Of a stretch of DNA of 64,000 bases, positions 17,533 through 26,636 are shown one piece after another. A program made the position numbers and the translations under genes. The stretch is from JAHQVI01 sp963727575 (GTDB taxonomy: Bacteria > Pseudomonadota > Alphaproteobacteria > Rhizobiales > Rhodomicrobiaceae). Below the pieces are notes generated by a model, which saw only the letters and a program-made list of their open reading frames with translations, was not told where the DNA came from and ran no database searches. The stretch lies in NCBI GenBank assembly GCA_963727575.1, contig CAVSIA010000020.1:62001-126000 (forward strand), given 5' to 3'. Within the stretch, counting starts at the first letter, position 1; every line of letters begins with the position of its first letter.

Positions 17533-19071
17533 ATGAATCGTCGCAACTTTCTCAAGATTGCGAGCGGGTTTTCGCTTGCCGTGACGTTGCCGGACGAGGC
17601 CGGCGCACAGTCGGGCGACGCTGCCGCGCCGGCTGCGGCAAATCCGCCGTTTTCCGACGAATGGCTTTTGAACCAGGCCGAGAATCTTGCGAAACAGCCC
17701 TATGAACAGCCGAAGCTGAACCTGCCTCCCGAGCTGACCGGCCTCAATCAGCAGCAATATAACGCCATCCAGTATAAGGCCGACGCCACGGTCTGGAAGG
17801 ATGACCCCTTCCATTTCGCGCTTCAGTTCCTGCACACCGGTTTTCAGTACGAGATCCCCGTCGAGATCAACCTGCTCGAAGGCGATCAGGTTCGCCCCTT
17901 TCCTTACGCGACCACTCTGTTCGAATACGGCCAGCCATTAAAACCGCCGCCGCCCGACTCACAGGGCGGCTTTTCCGGCTTTCGCGTCTACAGCCCGATC
18001 AACCGTCCCGACGCGAAGGACCCGTTCCTGGTCTTCCAGGGCGCCAGCTTCTTCCGTGCGATCGCGGCCGACCAGGCGTTTGGCCTCGCCGCGCGCGGCA
18101 TCAGCATCAACACCGCGCAGGCGTCCGGCGAGGAGTTTCCGTTCTTTCGCACTTTCTGGATCCGCAAGCCCGCGGCGGAAGACCGTGAGCTGACGATCTA
18201 TGCCCTTCTCGACGGTCCGAGCCTGACCGGCGCCTACAAGTTCAAGACCGAGCCCGGCCGTTCGACCGTCATGGACGTGGAATGTTCGATCTTCCCGCGC
18301 AAGCCGCTGACGCATGTCGGCATCGCGCCGCTGAACAGCATGTATTTCTTCGGCGCCGCCGACCCGACCCGCCTCGACGACTACCGCCCGAACGTCCACT
18401 CCTCCGACGGCCTGCAGATCTGGAACGCGCAAGGCGAGTGGATCTGGCGCGCGCTGACCAATCCGGAACAATTGCAGTATTCGGTGTTCCTGGACCGGAC
18501 GCCGAAAGGGTTCGGCCTGCTCCAGCGCCGCCGCGCCTTCAGCGACTACGAGGACATCAGCGCGCGCTTCGGCGACCGCCCCAGCGTCTGGGTGGAGCCG
18601 ACCTCGGATTGGGGCGACGGCGCCGTCGATCTGATTGAGGTTCCCAGCCGCAGCGAAATATACGACAATATTATCGTGTTCTGGCGGCCGAATGCGCCCC
18701 TTGCGGACAAGACGCGGCATTTTTTTCGCTATCGTTTGCATTGGGGATGGGAACCACCCATACGCAGCACGAATTCCTATGTATCACAGACGCGTGTGGG
18801 TAAGCGTGGAGGATCGGAAGGCCGGTTCTTTGTCGTCGACTTCATCAGCGGCCATTCATGCAACGACTGTAATGTCGCCGCCTTCGGAGCCGACGTGCGA
18901 TCCGCAGGTGGTGAAATAAAAAATATTGCCGTGCGATTCAATCCGGCAACGGGAGGCCAACGCGTAACCTTCGACTTCCAACCGGGAGGGGAGCAGACGG
19001 ATTTACGCTGTCAATTGACACAGAACGGTCAGGTTATATCCGAGACCTGGGTGTACCGCTGGACAAGTTAA
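17533..19071 (+). CDS. opgG: Periplasmic glucan biosynthesis protein, OpgG/OpgD family
   Basis: A 512-residue periplasmic protein of the MdoG fold (beta-sandwich plus Ig-like domain), required for the structure of osmoregulated periplasmic glucans. The N-terminus MNRRNFLKIASGF has a twin-arginine motif (RRNFLK), which is more usual for OpgD than for Sec-exported OpgG. The body has QQQYNAIQYKADATVWKDD and VPVEINLLEG-like segments typical of the family. It is followed 11 bases later by opgH, the standard pairing. The OpgG versus OpgD distinction cannot be made with certainty. Confidence 0.9.
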   Translation: MNRRNFLKIASGFSLAVTLPDEAGAQSGDAAAPAAANPPFSDEWLLNQAENLAKQPYEQPKLNLPPELTGLNQQQYNAIQYKADATVWKDDPFHFALQFLHTGFQYEIPVEINLLEGDQVRPFPYATTLFEYGQPLKPPPPDSQGGFSGFRVYSPINRPDAKDPFLVFQGASFFRAIAADQAFGLAARGISINTAQASGEEFPFFRTFWIRKPAAEDRELTIYALLDGPSLTGAYKFKTEPGRSTVMDVECSIFPRKPLTHVGIAPLNSMYFFGAADPTRLDDYRPNVHSSDGLQIWNAQGEWIWRALTNPEQLQYSVFLDRTPKGFGLLQRRRAFSDYEDISARFGDRPSVWVEPTSDWGDGAVDLIEVPSRSEIYDNIIVFWRPNAPLADKTRHFFRYRLHWGWEPPIRSTNSYVSQTRVGKRGGSEGRFFVVDFISGHSCNDCNVAAFGADVRSAGGEIKNIAVRFNPATGGQRVTFDFQPGGEQTDLRCQLTQNGQVISETWVYRWTS

Positions 19072-19082
19072 GGCTCCGCCCG

Positions 19083-21284
19083 ATGCAGGACAGGAACACA
19101 GCATTTGAAGCGCCGTTGCCGGTCGAGAAGTCGACCGAACGGTTTCCTCAGCAGGATCTATGGCGCTTCGACCAGGAGAGCCGGCGGGAGCTGCATCACG
19201 ACTACCGTGCGCTCGCGCGGCGGCTGTTCGTGTTCGGCGGCGCGGTGCTGCTCACGATCTATCTGACCCGCGAGCTCTGCCTCGTGCTCGCCGTCGGCGG
19301 CTATGCCGAGCTGGAACTGGTGCTGATCGGGCTGTTCGTCCTCAATATCGCCTGGCTATCGCTGTCCTTCATGACTGCGGTGTCGGGCTTTCTCGTGCTG
19401 ACGCTCGGTCTGAAGCGTTCGATGGTCAACGTGCCGACCAGCGAGCAGGCCAAGGCGTTGCCTCGCGGCCGGAGCGCGATCCTCGTCGCCACATATAATG
19501 AGGCGCCCGAGCGGATCTTCGGCATGGCGCTGGCCACGCTGAAGGAGATCGAGGCCTCCGGACACGGCGAGGCTTTCGATGTCTTCATCCTTTCCGACAC
19601 CACGGATCCGGACATCTGGGTCCATGAAGAAGCCGCGTTCAACGCTGCGCGCGCCCGGCCCGGAAGCGGGCCGCGGCTTTATTATCGGCGGCGCGCGGCG
19701 AATACCGGCAAGAAGTCCGGCAACATCGCCGACTGGTGCCGCCGCTGGGGGCCGGCCTACGACTATATGATCGTGCTCGACGCCGACAGCCTGATGACCG
19801 GCAAGTCGCTGGTGAAGCTGGCCCATTGCATGGACCGCACGCCGGAAGCGGGACTGATCCAGACCGTCCCGGTGACCATCGGCCGCAACACGTTGTTTGC
19901 CCGCATGCAGCAATTCGCCGGCGGTATCTACGGGCCGATCATGGCGACGGGTCTTGCCTTCTGGCACCGCGGCACCGGCAATTTCTGGGGGCACAATGCG
20001 ATCATCCGCGTCCGTGCCTTTATGGAGTCGGCGGGCCTGCCGCATCTTCCCGGAGCCCCGCCCTTCGGCGGCCAGATCCTCAGCCACGATTTCGTCGAAG
20101 CCGCTCTGCTCTGCCGGGCGGGTTGGCGCGTGTACATGGTGCCGGACCTGGCGGGCTCCTACGAGGAGATCCCGCCCAGCCTGATCGACTTCGCCACGCG
20201 CGACCGCCGCTGGTGCCAGGGCAATCTGCAGCATGGCCTGGTCATCGGCGCCAAGGGCCTCCGCCCGATCAGCCGCGTGCATCTGGCCATGGGCATCATG
20301 GCCTATCTCTCGGCGCTGTTCTGGCTGATCTTCCTGGTCGCCGCGCTGACGCTGACCATCCAGCAGCTTACCGCAAAGCCGATCTATTTCGGCGGTGACC
20401 AGACGCTGTTCCCGACCTGGCCGATGCAGGACAGCGAACGCGCCATGAGCCTGTTGTTCTGGACGCTGACGCTGCTTCTGCTGCCGAAGCTGTTCGGCTT
20501 CCTCATCGCCGCGTTCGACACGCGCAAGCGCCGCGGCTTCGGCGGGCTGTGGGGGCTGACGTCGGGCGTGATCATGGAGACGCTGCTTTCCTCGCTCTTC
20601 GCCCATGTCATGATGATCGTCCAGTCGGCCGCGATCTTCGACATCATCCGCGGCCGGGACAGCGGCTGGAACCCGCAACGGCGGGGTGACGGCTCGCTGC
20701 CGTTCAGCTGGATCCTGCGCTACCACCTGCTGCACATGATGCTCGGCATCGGCCTCGGCATTCTGACATTCGTCATGTCGCTGCCGTTGTTTCTATGGCT
20801 GCTGCCGGCAACGCTCGGCCTGTCCTTCTCCGGCCCGCTCTCGGCGGCCAGCGCAACCCGCAAATGGGGCGAACGCTTCAAGCGGCTCGGCATCTTCGTG
20901 ATTGCCGAGGAACGTCGCCCGCCCGCGATCGCGATATCGGCCGACCGGCATTGCGAGTTGCTGATGCGGGACTTCTCCAAGCACGAAGCGATTTCCCAGC
21001 TCGCCGGGGATCCCCAGCTTCGCCACCTGCACAGCCAGCTTATCGAGCTTCAGCCGGTCACGCGCGAGGCGCGGATTTCGCCCAGCCTGGCGGTCGGGCG
21101 GGCCAAGCTGGAGATCTCCGCCGACCTTCCGGAGCTTCTGCGCCTGCTCAAGCCGAACGAGAAGGCGGCGATCCTGTCCGATCCCGAAAGCCTGGCGCGC
21201 CTCGAAGCGATGCTCGCGCCTTATATCCAGGCGCAGGCCGGAGCCAAAGCGGCGGAGAGCGGTGTTCAGGCAGTGAGCCCGTAA
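19083..21284 (+). CDS. opgH: Glucans biosynthesis glucosyltransferase OpgH
   Basis: A 733-residue inner-membrane GT2 glucosyltransferase that makes the beta-1,2 glucan backbone. Two N-terminal membrane segments (about residues 47-110) precede the catalytic domain with SDTTDPDIW, VLDADSLMTG and the RDRRWCQGN motif (the QxxRW-type box). At least four more membrane segments and a cytoplasmic tail follow. The length is shorter than the roughly 850 residues of the E. coli protein. It is co-transcribed with opgG. Confidence 0.93.
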   Translation: MQDRNTAFEAPLPVEKSTERFPQQDLWRFDQESRRELHHDYRALARRLFVFGGAVLLTIYLTRELCLVLAVGGYAELELVLIGLFVLNIAWLSLSFMTAVSGFLVLTLGLKRSMVNVPTSEQAKALPRGRSAILVATYNEAPERIFGMALATLKEIEASGHGEAFDVFILSDTTDPDIWVHEEAAFNAARARPGSGPRLYYRRRAANTGKKSGNIADWCRRWGPAYDYMIVLDADSLMTGKSLVKLAHCMDRTPEAGLIQTVPVTIGRNTLFARMQQFAGGIYGPIMATGLAFWHRGTGNFWGHNAIIRVRAFMESAGLPHLPGAPPFGGQILSHDFVEAALLCRAGWRVYMVPDLAGSYEEIPPSLIDFATRDRRWCQGNLQHGLVIGAKGLRPISRVHLAMGIMAYLSALFWLIFLVAALTLTIQQLTAKPIYFGGDQTLFPTWPMQDSERAMSLLFWTLTLLLLPKLFGFLIAAFDTRKRRGFGGLWGLTSGVIMETLLSSLFAHVMMIVQSAAIFDIIRGRDSGWNPQRRGDGSLPFSWILRYHLLHMMLGIGLGILTFVMSLPLFLWLLPATLGLSFSGPLSAASATRKWGERFKRLGIFVIAEERRPPAIAISADRHCELLMRDFSKHEAISQLAGDPQLRHLHSQLIELQPVTREARISPSLAVGRAKLEISADLPELLRLLKPNEKAAILSDPESLARLEAMLAPYIQAQAGAKAAESGVQAVSP

Positions 21285-21366
21285 AGGATCTTTCGCAAGC
21301 CGGGCGGGGCGTCGAGGTCAATATTGGAGGAGGCGCCCGGATTGGTCGCTGTGGGGTGTAGCGGCA

Positions 21367-21801
21367 ATGGCCGACTTCTTCTCGATCATCTGGACCATTT
21401 TCAGCTTTATCTTCGGCATGCTTTGGAGCGTGATCTGGTTCGTGCTCAGCGATTTGCTGTCGACACTGGCCTGGATCGGAATTTTCATCTGGCTCGGCTT
21501 CGCGCTGCGTTACCGCAGTTTCACGCTCGGCTCGCTGGCAATGCTGCGCTACGGCCGTTACGGCCTCGTCCTGCTCTGGCGCTGGGTTCGCGGCCGCCCC
21601 GGAACCAGCCCCCTCGCACCACCCGAGCCCGTGACCAAGGTGGTCAAGGAATACCGCAAACGTGTTCCGCTCGGCTATGCCTCCATGTCCGAGCAGATGA
21701 ACGTGCTGATTATCATCCTCGTGATCATCATGGCGAACGAGCGCATCTATGTGAAGCTGGAGGAACGGATTTCGGTGTGGCATCCGCTGCGGCTGATGTG
21801 A
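21367..21801 (+). CDS. Small membrane protein downstream of opgGH
   Basis: A 144-residue protein of unknown function. The first 50 residues are two hydrophobic segments (FFSIIWTIFSFIFGMLWSVI and LLSTLAWIGIFIWLGFALRY). A basic loop follows, then a last hydrophobic helix (NVLIIILVIIMANERIYVKL). It lies 82 bases after opgH on the same strand and may belong to that operon. The ribosome site is weak (GGGGTG). Decayed IS5 sequence begins right after its stop, so its C-terminus could have been altered. Confidence 0.6.
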   Translation: MADFFSIIWTIFSFIFGMLWSVIWFVLSDLLSTLAWIGIFIWLGFALRYRSFTLGSLAMLRYGRYGLVLLWRWVRGRPGTSPLAPPEPVTKVVKEYRKRVPLGYASMSEQMNVLIIILVIIMANERIYVKLEERISVWHPLRLM

Positions 21802-21805
21802 GAGA

Positions 21806-22893
21806 TCGTCGACGGCGCGCTGGCTCGGCTCGATGGCGCGTTTGACACGCTCTACGCCGCCGATGGACGAGCTCTCGATTGCGCCGGAGCGGCTACTTCG
21901 GGCGGCGTTGATCCAGATCCTGTTCTCGGTCCAGTAGAAGCGCCAGCTGATGAAGCAGATGCAGTCAATCTGCTGTTCCGCTGGTTTGTGGGGCTCGGCA
22001 TCGATGCCCCGGTCTGGGTGCCGACCGTGTTCAGCAAGAATAGCGACAGCCTGCTCACCACCGACATCGCCCGTCAATTTATCGCGGCGATCCTGGCGGA
22101 CAAGGCCGTGGCGCCGCTGCTTTCGGAAGAACATTTCTCCGTGGACAGGGACATTGATCAAGGCTAGGACCTAGATGAAGAGCTTTCAGCCCAAGGAGGC
22201 GGCGAATGGCGCCGAACGGGCAGCTGATGATGCGGGCCCCGGTAGAGCGGGCGACGACGCATCCACGGCCGAACCGGTTAAAAGCGGCGATCCGAACCCT
22301 GCTGAGCGAGGCGGTGCGACGGCCAGCGTATCGGCCGACGGCGGCGATGCGGGCCTGGTCCAGGATCGCGCGCGACGACGATGGAACTGACAGCCAGAGA
22401 CGGAGAAGCCTCAGGCCAGAATGGCGGCACGCCAGCCGCCGAGCAGCCAGGGGCGGGCGGCGACGCCGAGGTGGATTTCCATGGCCAGAAGCGCTCGAAC
22501 GAGAACCACGCCTCGCGTACCGATCCCGACGACCGCCTCTATCGCGAAGAGGCAGGGAAAGGAAGCCAAGCTCTGCTTCATGGGCCACGCCTTGATGGAA
22601 AACCGCGACGGCCTCGTCGTCGACGCCTGCCTCACCCAGGCCGACGGCCATGCGGAACGGGAAGCCGCGCTCGCCATGGTCGAGCCCCGCGCCGACCGGC
22701 CAGGACGCATCAGCCTCGGCGCCGATAAGGGCTACGACGCGGAGGACTTCGTCGATGAGCTGCGCTCCATGAACGTCACCCCGCATGTGGCGGCGAAGAA
22801 GAGCGCTCCGCCATTGATGGCCGCACCACCCGGCATGCCGGTTATGCCATCAGCCAGCGTATCCGCAAACGGATCGAGGAGATCTTCGGCCTA
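21806..22893 (+). mobile_element. Decayed IS5-type transposase
   Basis: Parts of a DDE transposase can be read in order on the plus strand but in changing frames: VDGALARLDGAFDTLYAADG; LSIAPERLLRAALIQILFSV followed by a stop; LLFRWFVGLGIDAPVWVPT; LLSEEHFSVD; MKSFQPK; GQKRSNENHAS; KEAKLCFMGHALMENRDG; GADKGYDAEDFVDELRSMNV; RTTRHAGYAISQRIRKRIEE. The homology ends there, and the usual last 60-70 residues are missing. Several frame changes, an internal stop and a poorly matching stretch (22205-22420) show a dead element. No clear terminal inverted repeats were seen. Confidence 0.8.
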
Positions 22894-23272
22894 GACGTTT
22901 GATCATTTCGAATAGAAGCGATCAGGCTATATAACACCCTGTTTATACACAATTTTTCCTGATCTCGCACTCGGTGGCGGCCTGTGGCTGGCATCTCAGA
23001 TGCTGCTGAGATCACTGATGCAGTTCAATCACAGATTGATTTAAACAATTAATAAATCTCTAAGTTGTCGTTGACCGGCGCCGAACGTCCTGATAGCGGT
23101 TGTTGAATTGAAGATGTGCACGCATAACGTTCAGAATTCTGCTTGTACGTGCTTGAATTATTCAAAGTACAAGGTCCGAGACATATAAGCGCGAGAAATA
23201 ACGCTGTTTCCGCGCAGTTGTATCTTTTTGCATTTTGATAATAGCGCCGGCTTTACACTAGGATCATCCGAG
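22894..23272. other. AT-rich gap between the IS relic and csgF
   Basis: About 380 bases of AT-rich sequence with no open frame of note. TGATCATTTCGAATAGAAGC (22903-22922), continuing GATCA, resembles the 5' end of repeat copy A and forms a small inverted repeat. The csgF promoter should lie here, but none is clear by eye. A csgE gene, usually next to csgF, is absent. Confidence 0.5.
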
Positions 23273-23687
23273 ATGAAGCATAAACGGATTGTTTATTGCG
23301 TAATGTTGCAGCTGGTCGTTTCTCCTGCCTTGGCGGATATCGTCTATACGCCGGTCAACCCTTCGTTTGGCGGCAATCCATTCAACTCGTCCCACCTCCA
23401 GAGCCTGGCGACGTCGCAAAAGCAGTTCACGGAGCACAGCAGCTCCGGCGGACCAGAGTGCGTCTCAGCGTTTCATCAGCATGCTTGAATCGCGCCTCTA
23501 CTCGTCGCTCGCCTCGCAAGTGGCCGATGCGATCTTCGGCGACAACGCGCAGCCGAACGGTACGATCGTGTTCGACGATCAGCAGATCTCGTTCGTCAAT
23601 ACGGGAACCGAAATCCAACTGGTCGTAACGGATTTTGGCACCGGGCAGGTCACCAACATCGTCATTCCGACGCTCAACACTCCTTAG
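23273..23687 (+). CDS. csgF: Curli assembly protein CsgF, frameshifted
   Basis: The first frame reads a signal peptide and then ADIVYTPVNPSFGGNPFNSS, the CsgF signature that plugs into the CsgG pore. The second frame, from about 23450, gives ISMLESRLYSSLASQVADAI and a beta-rich end. A single extra base between about 23436 and 23452 separates them. The corrected length is about 137 residues, against 138 in E. coli. CsgF couples curlin secretion to fibre nucleation at the cell surface. The start has AGGA nine bases upstream; csgG follows 109 bases later. Confidence 0.85.
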
Positions 23688-23796
23688 TGGGCTGTCGGCC
23701 TCATGCATGTCTCGAGCATCGCCCTGACCGAAGGGCCGCCGAAGGTTGCGTTCGGACACGAGTTAGCGCCACAGAACGAGAAGGCAAAGCCACCAA

Positions 23797-24987
23797 ATGA
23801 TGCTTACAAAGCTTGCCCGCCGGGGTCTGATCGCCGCGATTGCCATCTTGGGATTGGCGGGCTGTTCGGCCGAGGTCGCCGAGGAGCAGATCTCGGCGAA
23901 CATGCTGCCGCCGATCATGAATCCGATCACCGAGGTCAATCAGAGTTTACGCGATCTGCCGCCGCCGTCGCACAAGGTCGCCGTCGCGGTCTACAATTAC
24001 ACGGACCAGACCGGCCAGTTCAAACAGTCCGACACCACGCAGACGCTGTCCAAGGCCGTCACGCAGGGCGCGACGTCCATTCTGATCAAGGCGCTCCAGG
24101 ATGTGGGCCAGGGAAGCTGGTTCACCGTGGTCGAACGCGAGCGGATCGACAATCTCCTGAAGGAGCGCAGCATCATCACCCAGATGCGCATGACCTATCT
24201 GGGCGAGAAGCAGGTCAATCCTCAAGCCGTGCCGCCGCTGTTGTTCGCCGCGATCATCTTCGAAGGCGGCATCATCGGCTACGACACCAATATTCAGACC
24301 GGCGGTCTCGGCGCAAAGCTGCTCGGCATCGGCGGGGACATCAAATATCGCCTGGATACCATCACCATCTATCTGCGCGCGGTCAGCACCAAGACGGGCG
24401 AAGTCCTCGGCTCGGTGACGACGCACAAGACGCTGGCGTCCGTCGGCCTGCAAGGCGGCGTGTTCAAATTCATTGCCGTCGACAAGATCCTCGAGGGCGA
24501 GGCGGGGATTACCAAGAACGAGCCGGAGCAGTTGGCTGTCCAGCAGGCGATCGAAAAAGCCGTCTACGCAATGATGCTCGAAGGCGCGGAGGCGGGCGTC
24601 TGGTCGTTTGCCGACAAGGCGGACCAGGATCGGCTGATCGGCACATACCGGTCGGGCGAGGGGTCGACGACAGAGACCGTAAGCACATGGCGGACGGAGG
24701 AGACCAGCTCGACCTCGGCACCGCCGACCGCGCAGCTTATCGGCCATCCATCCGACCAGGCCGGATTTGCCGCCCTCGCCGCCGTTCCGAAAGCGGCTCC
24801 CGGCGCGCTCGATATTCGCACCGCGCGGGGGGCGGAGTTGAGGGAAAGACACACGGCAGCCGCGGCACCGCCGAGACCTGCGCCGGCCCGACACCGAACC
24901 CACGCGGCGGAAAGCGGTGCGGCTGCATGGGGCGCGTCCGTCACCAGCGTTCGAGACCAGTACGGAGCTCAAACAACGAGCAAGTGA
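23797..24987 (+). CDS. csgG: Curli secretion channel CsgG with a C-terminal extension
   Basis: An outer-membrane lipoprotein that forms the nonameric curlin export pore. The signal ends in LAGCSAE (lipobox). The conserved core includes VAVAVYNYTDQTGQFK, WFTVVERERIDNLLKERSI and LLFAAIIFEGGIIGYDTNIQ, then LGSVTTHKTLASVGLQGGVF, ending near residue 290. About 105 further residues, rich in Ala, Pro, Thr and Ser, have no counterpart in the E. coli protein of 277 residues. The gene lies between csgF and the curlin genes. Confidence 0.92.
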   Translation: MMLTKLARRGLIAAIAILGLAGCSAEVAEEQISANMLPPIMNPITEVNQSLRDLPPPSHKVAVAVYNYTDQTGQFKQSDTTQTLSKAVTQGATSILIKALQDVGQGSWFTVVERERIDNLLKERSIITQMRMTYLGEKQVNPQAVPPLLFAAIIFEGGIIGYDTNIQTGGLGAKLLGIGGDIKYRLDTITIYLRAVSTKTGEVLGSVTTHKTLASVGLQGGVFKFIAVDKILEGEAGITKNEPEQLAVQQAIEKAVYAMMLEGAEAGVWSFADKADQDRLIGTYRSGEGSTTETVSTWRTEETSSTSAPPTAQLIGHPSDQAGFAALAAVPKAAPGALDIRTARGAELRERHTAAAAPPRPAPARHRTHAAESGAAAWGASVTSVRDQYGAQTTSK

Positions 24988-25051
24988 GCGTCGTCAGTAC
25001 GGTTTAGCCCAACGCAAAACGCCGGTTCAAAGCGATTGCGCAGTCACCGAG

Positions 25052-25072
25052 TTCCCGCCCGCAAGGCGGGAA
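25052..25072 (+). terminator. Hairpin after csgG
   Basis: Perfect 8-bp stem TTCCCGCC/GGCGGGAA with a 5-base loop, 64 bases past the csgG stop. A second imperfect hairpin (GAGAAAGGGCC/GGCCCTCTC) follows at 25124-25149. Neither has a T run, so these may be processing, stability or attenuating structures rather than true terminators. Confidence 0.4.
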
Positions 25073-25198
25073 ATGAGAGACGGCCATCCGAACTTGGCAA
25101 CCAGGATGATTGCCGCCTCTCAATGAGAAAGGGCCGATCAGGCCCTCTCAAAGGCTAAGGCATATTGCCTTAACAGAGCGTATAATATGGAGAAAAAA

Positions 25199-25786
25199 AT
25201 GAAAAGCTTTACTCTTGCGGCAGTGTCATTCGTAGCCCTTGTTGCCGCGTCCTCGGCGATGGCTGCGCCGAACGTTCCGCCGACCCCCACCGGCCCCGCA
25301 CCTGCTCCGAACGGAACCAACTATTCCGACGTTCAGCAGATCGGCAACAATGTCGTCGTCGAAGTCGATCAGATCCTGGCCGGCGCGACGCGTTCGAACT
25401 ATTCGCTGATCAAGCAGGACGACGGATCGGGCAACGCCGGCAGCAACCTCAAAGCGGTCGTCAATCAGAACACGGACGCTGGATCTCACGACAACGTCAA
25501 CATCTCCGAGATCACGCAGAAGGGCTTCGACAGCTACGCCCGCGTGCAGCAGAATGGCACGAATAACAAAAGCACCTCGCTCGTGACGCAGCGCGGTTTC
25601 GCTTCCGGCGCGCAGGAAAGGGTGTATGTCGATCAGTATGGTGACGACAACACCAACTGGTCGTGGGTCAATCAGAACGGCCGCGAAGGTCTGATCGACG
25701 TCGATCAGCACGGCGTCGGCAATAACAACGTCTCTTATGTCTCGCAGGCAGGTTTTGCCGGCCAGGCATACGTCAATCAGCACTAA
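25199..25786 (+). CDS. Curlin-repeat amyloid subunit (first)
   Basis: A 195-residue secreted protein with a signal peptide (MKSFTLAAVSF...SSAMAAP) and a Pro-rich linker. About six degenerate curlin repeats follow with the Gln/Asn ladder (VQQIGNNVVVEVDQ, VNQNTDAGSHDNVNISEITQ, VQQNGTNNKSTSLVTQ, VDQYGDDNTNWSWVNQ, VDQHGVGNNNVSYVSQ). I take the ATG at 25199 because GGAG lies directly upstream; an ATG at 25187 overlaps that site. It is likely the CsgA- or CsgB-type fibre subunit exported by CsgG. Which role it has cannot be decided from sequence. Confidence 0.85.
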   Translation: MKSFTLAAVSFVALVAASSAMAAPNVPPTPTGPAPAPNGTNYSDVQQIGNNVVVEVDQILAGATRSNYSLIKQDDGSGNAGSNLKAVVNQNTDAGSHDNVNISEITQKGFDSYARVQQNGTNNKSTSLVTQRGFASGAQERVYVDQYGDDNTNWSWVNQNGREGLIDVDQHGVGNNNVSYVSQAGFAGQAYVNQH

Positions 25787-25805
25787 GCTGATCGATCTCA
25801 TGACG

Positions 25806-25827
25806 GAGGGCGGCTTCGGCTGCCCTC
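25806..25827 (+). terminator. TTCG-loop hairpin between the two curlin genes
   Basis: GAGGGCGGC-TTCG-GCTGCCCTC forms a 9-bp stem (one G-T pair) capped by a TTCG tetraloop, 20 bases past the first curlin stop. No T run follows. It may stabilise the upstream message or limit read-through, giving different amounts of the two subunits. Confidence 0.5.
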
Positions 25828-25860
25828 TGGTCCCCTTGTTCGGCAAACCGGATTAAAATC

Positions 25861-26568
25861 ATGACGCGAATGACTTCACGCATTGCGGCGCCGGCGGTTC
25901 TGTCCCTTGCGCTGTTGGGAACGGCCCCCGGATGGTCCGATCCGAATATCTCCGACATCGAGCAGATCGGCAACGGCGACAACGCGGCGATCACGCAGCA
26001 GGGGTCCGGCGGGCAGAACGATGCCCGGGTGGGGCAAAGCGACGACGACAACAAGGCCAGCGTCACCCAGGAGGGCTCCAGCACCAGAAATTCGGCAACG
26101 ATCAATCAGAAGGCGGGCACGAACAATTCCGCGATCATCGGCCAGAACGGTATTTCAGTGGAAAACGAAGCATCGATCGATCAGGCGGGCGGGTCGAACA
26201 CCGCTACGATCCTGCAGACCGGCATCGGCGGGGTGAACCATGCAATGATCAGCCAGGGAGGGGCCTCGAACACCGCGATGATCGTGCAGGATGCAATGGC
26301 GCTGTCGCTGAACTCGGCTTCGATTTCCCAGACAGGGGCGGATAACACCGCCGAAATCGACCAGGACGGAGAGGGCCACGATGCCGACATCGTCCAGGAC
26401 GGATCGGGCAACAATGGCACCATCAAACAGTCGAATGCCAACCAGCAAGCGATCCTTAAGCAATATGGTGATAATAATAGCTGGACGATCGATCAATCCG
26501 GCGCAGCAGGCGGCATATCCGTCGAACAGTTCGGCGCTGGCGGCCAGATCAACATAACGCAATACTGA
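25861..26568 (+). CDS. Curlin-repeat amyloid subunit (second)
   Basis: A 235-residue secreted protein. A short signal sequence is followed by about ten repeats of the curlin type with regularly spaced Gln and Asn (IEQIGNGDNAAITQQGSGGQ, INQKAGTNNSAIIGQNG, IDQAGGSNTATILQTG, ISQTGADNTAEIDQDG). It is longer and more acidic than the first curlin. ATGs occur at 25861 and 25870; the ribosome site is weak for both. It could be the nucleator or a second major subunit. It lies in the same operon as csgG. Confidence 0.85.
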   Translation: MTRMTSRIAAPAVLSLALLGTAPGWSDPNISDIEQIGNGDNAAITQQGSGGQNDARVGQSDDDNKASVTQEGSSTRNSATINQKAGTNNSAIIGQNGISVENEASIDQAGGSNTATILQTGIGGVNHAMISQGGASNTAMIVQDAMALSLNSASISQTGADNTAEIDQDGEGHDADIVQDGSGNNGTIKQSNANQQAILKQYGDNNSWTIDQSGAAGGISVEQFGAGGQINITQY

Positions 26569-26636
26569 TCAGCACCGGGCCGGCGCGTCGCAAGACCGCG
26601 GATTATTCGATCGGCGTAGGGTTCGGGAGTGGTTGT

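Noticed and set aside
17223..17555. 110-codon antisense frame overlapping the opgG start
   Set aside because: No ribosome site or recognised domain and overlap with the start of a well-supported gene.
22421..22894. 157-codon frame as an intact transposase gene
   Set aside because: It is only one fragment of the IS5-type relic; the N- and C-terminal parts lie in other frames or are missing.
25181..25186. TATAAT just before the first curlin gene
   Set aside because: It overlaps the ribosome site region (GGAG at 25189-25192), so a transcript from it would have no leader; chance match.
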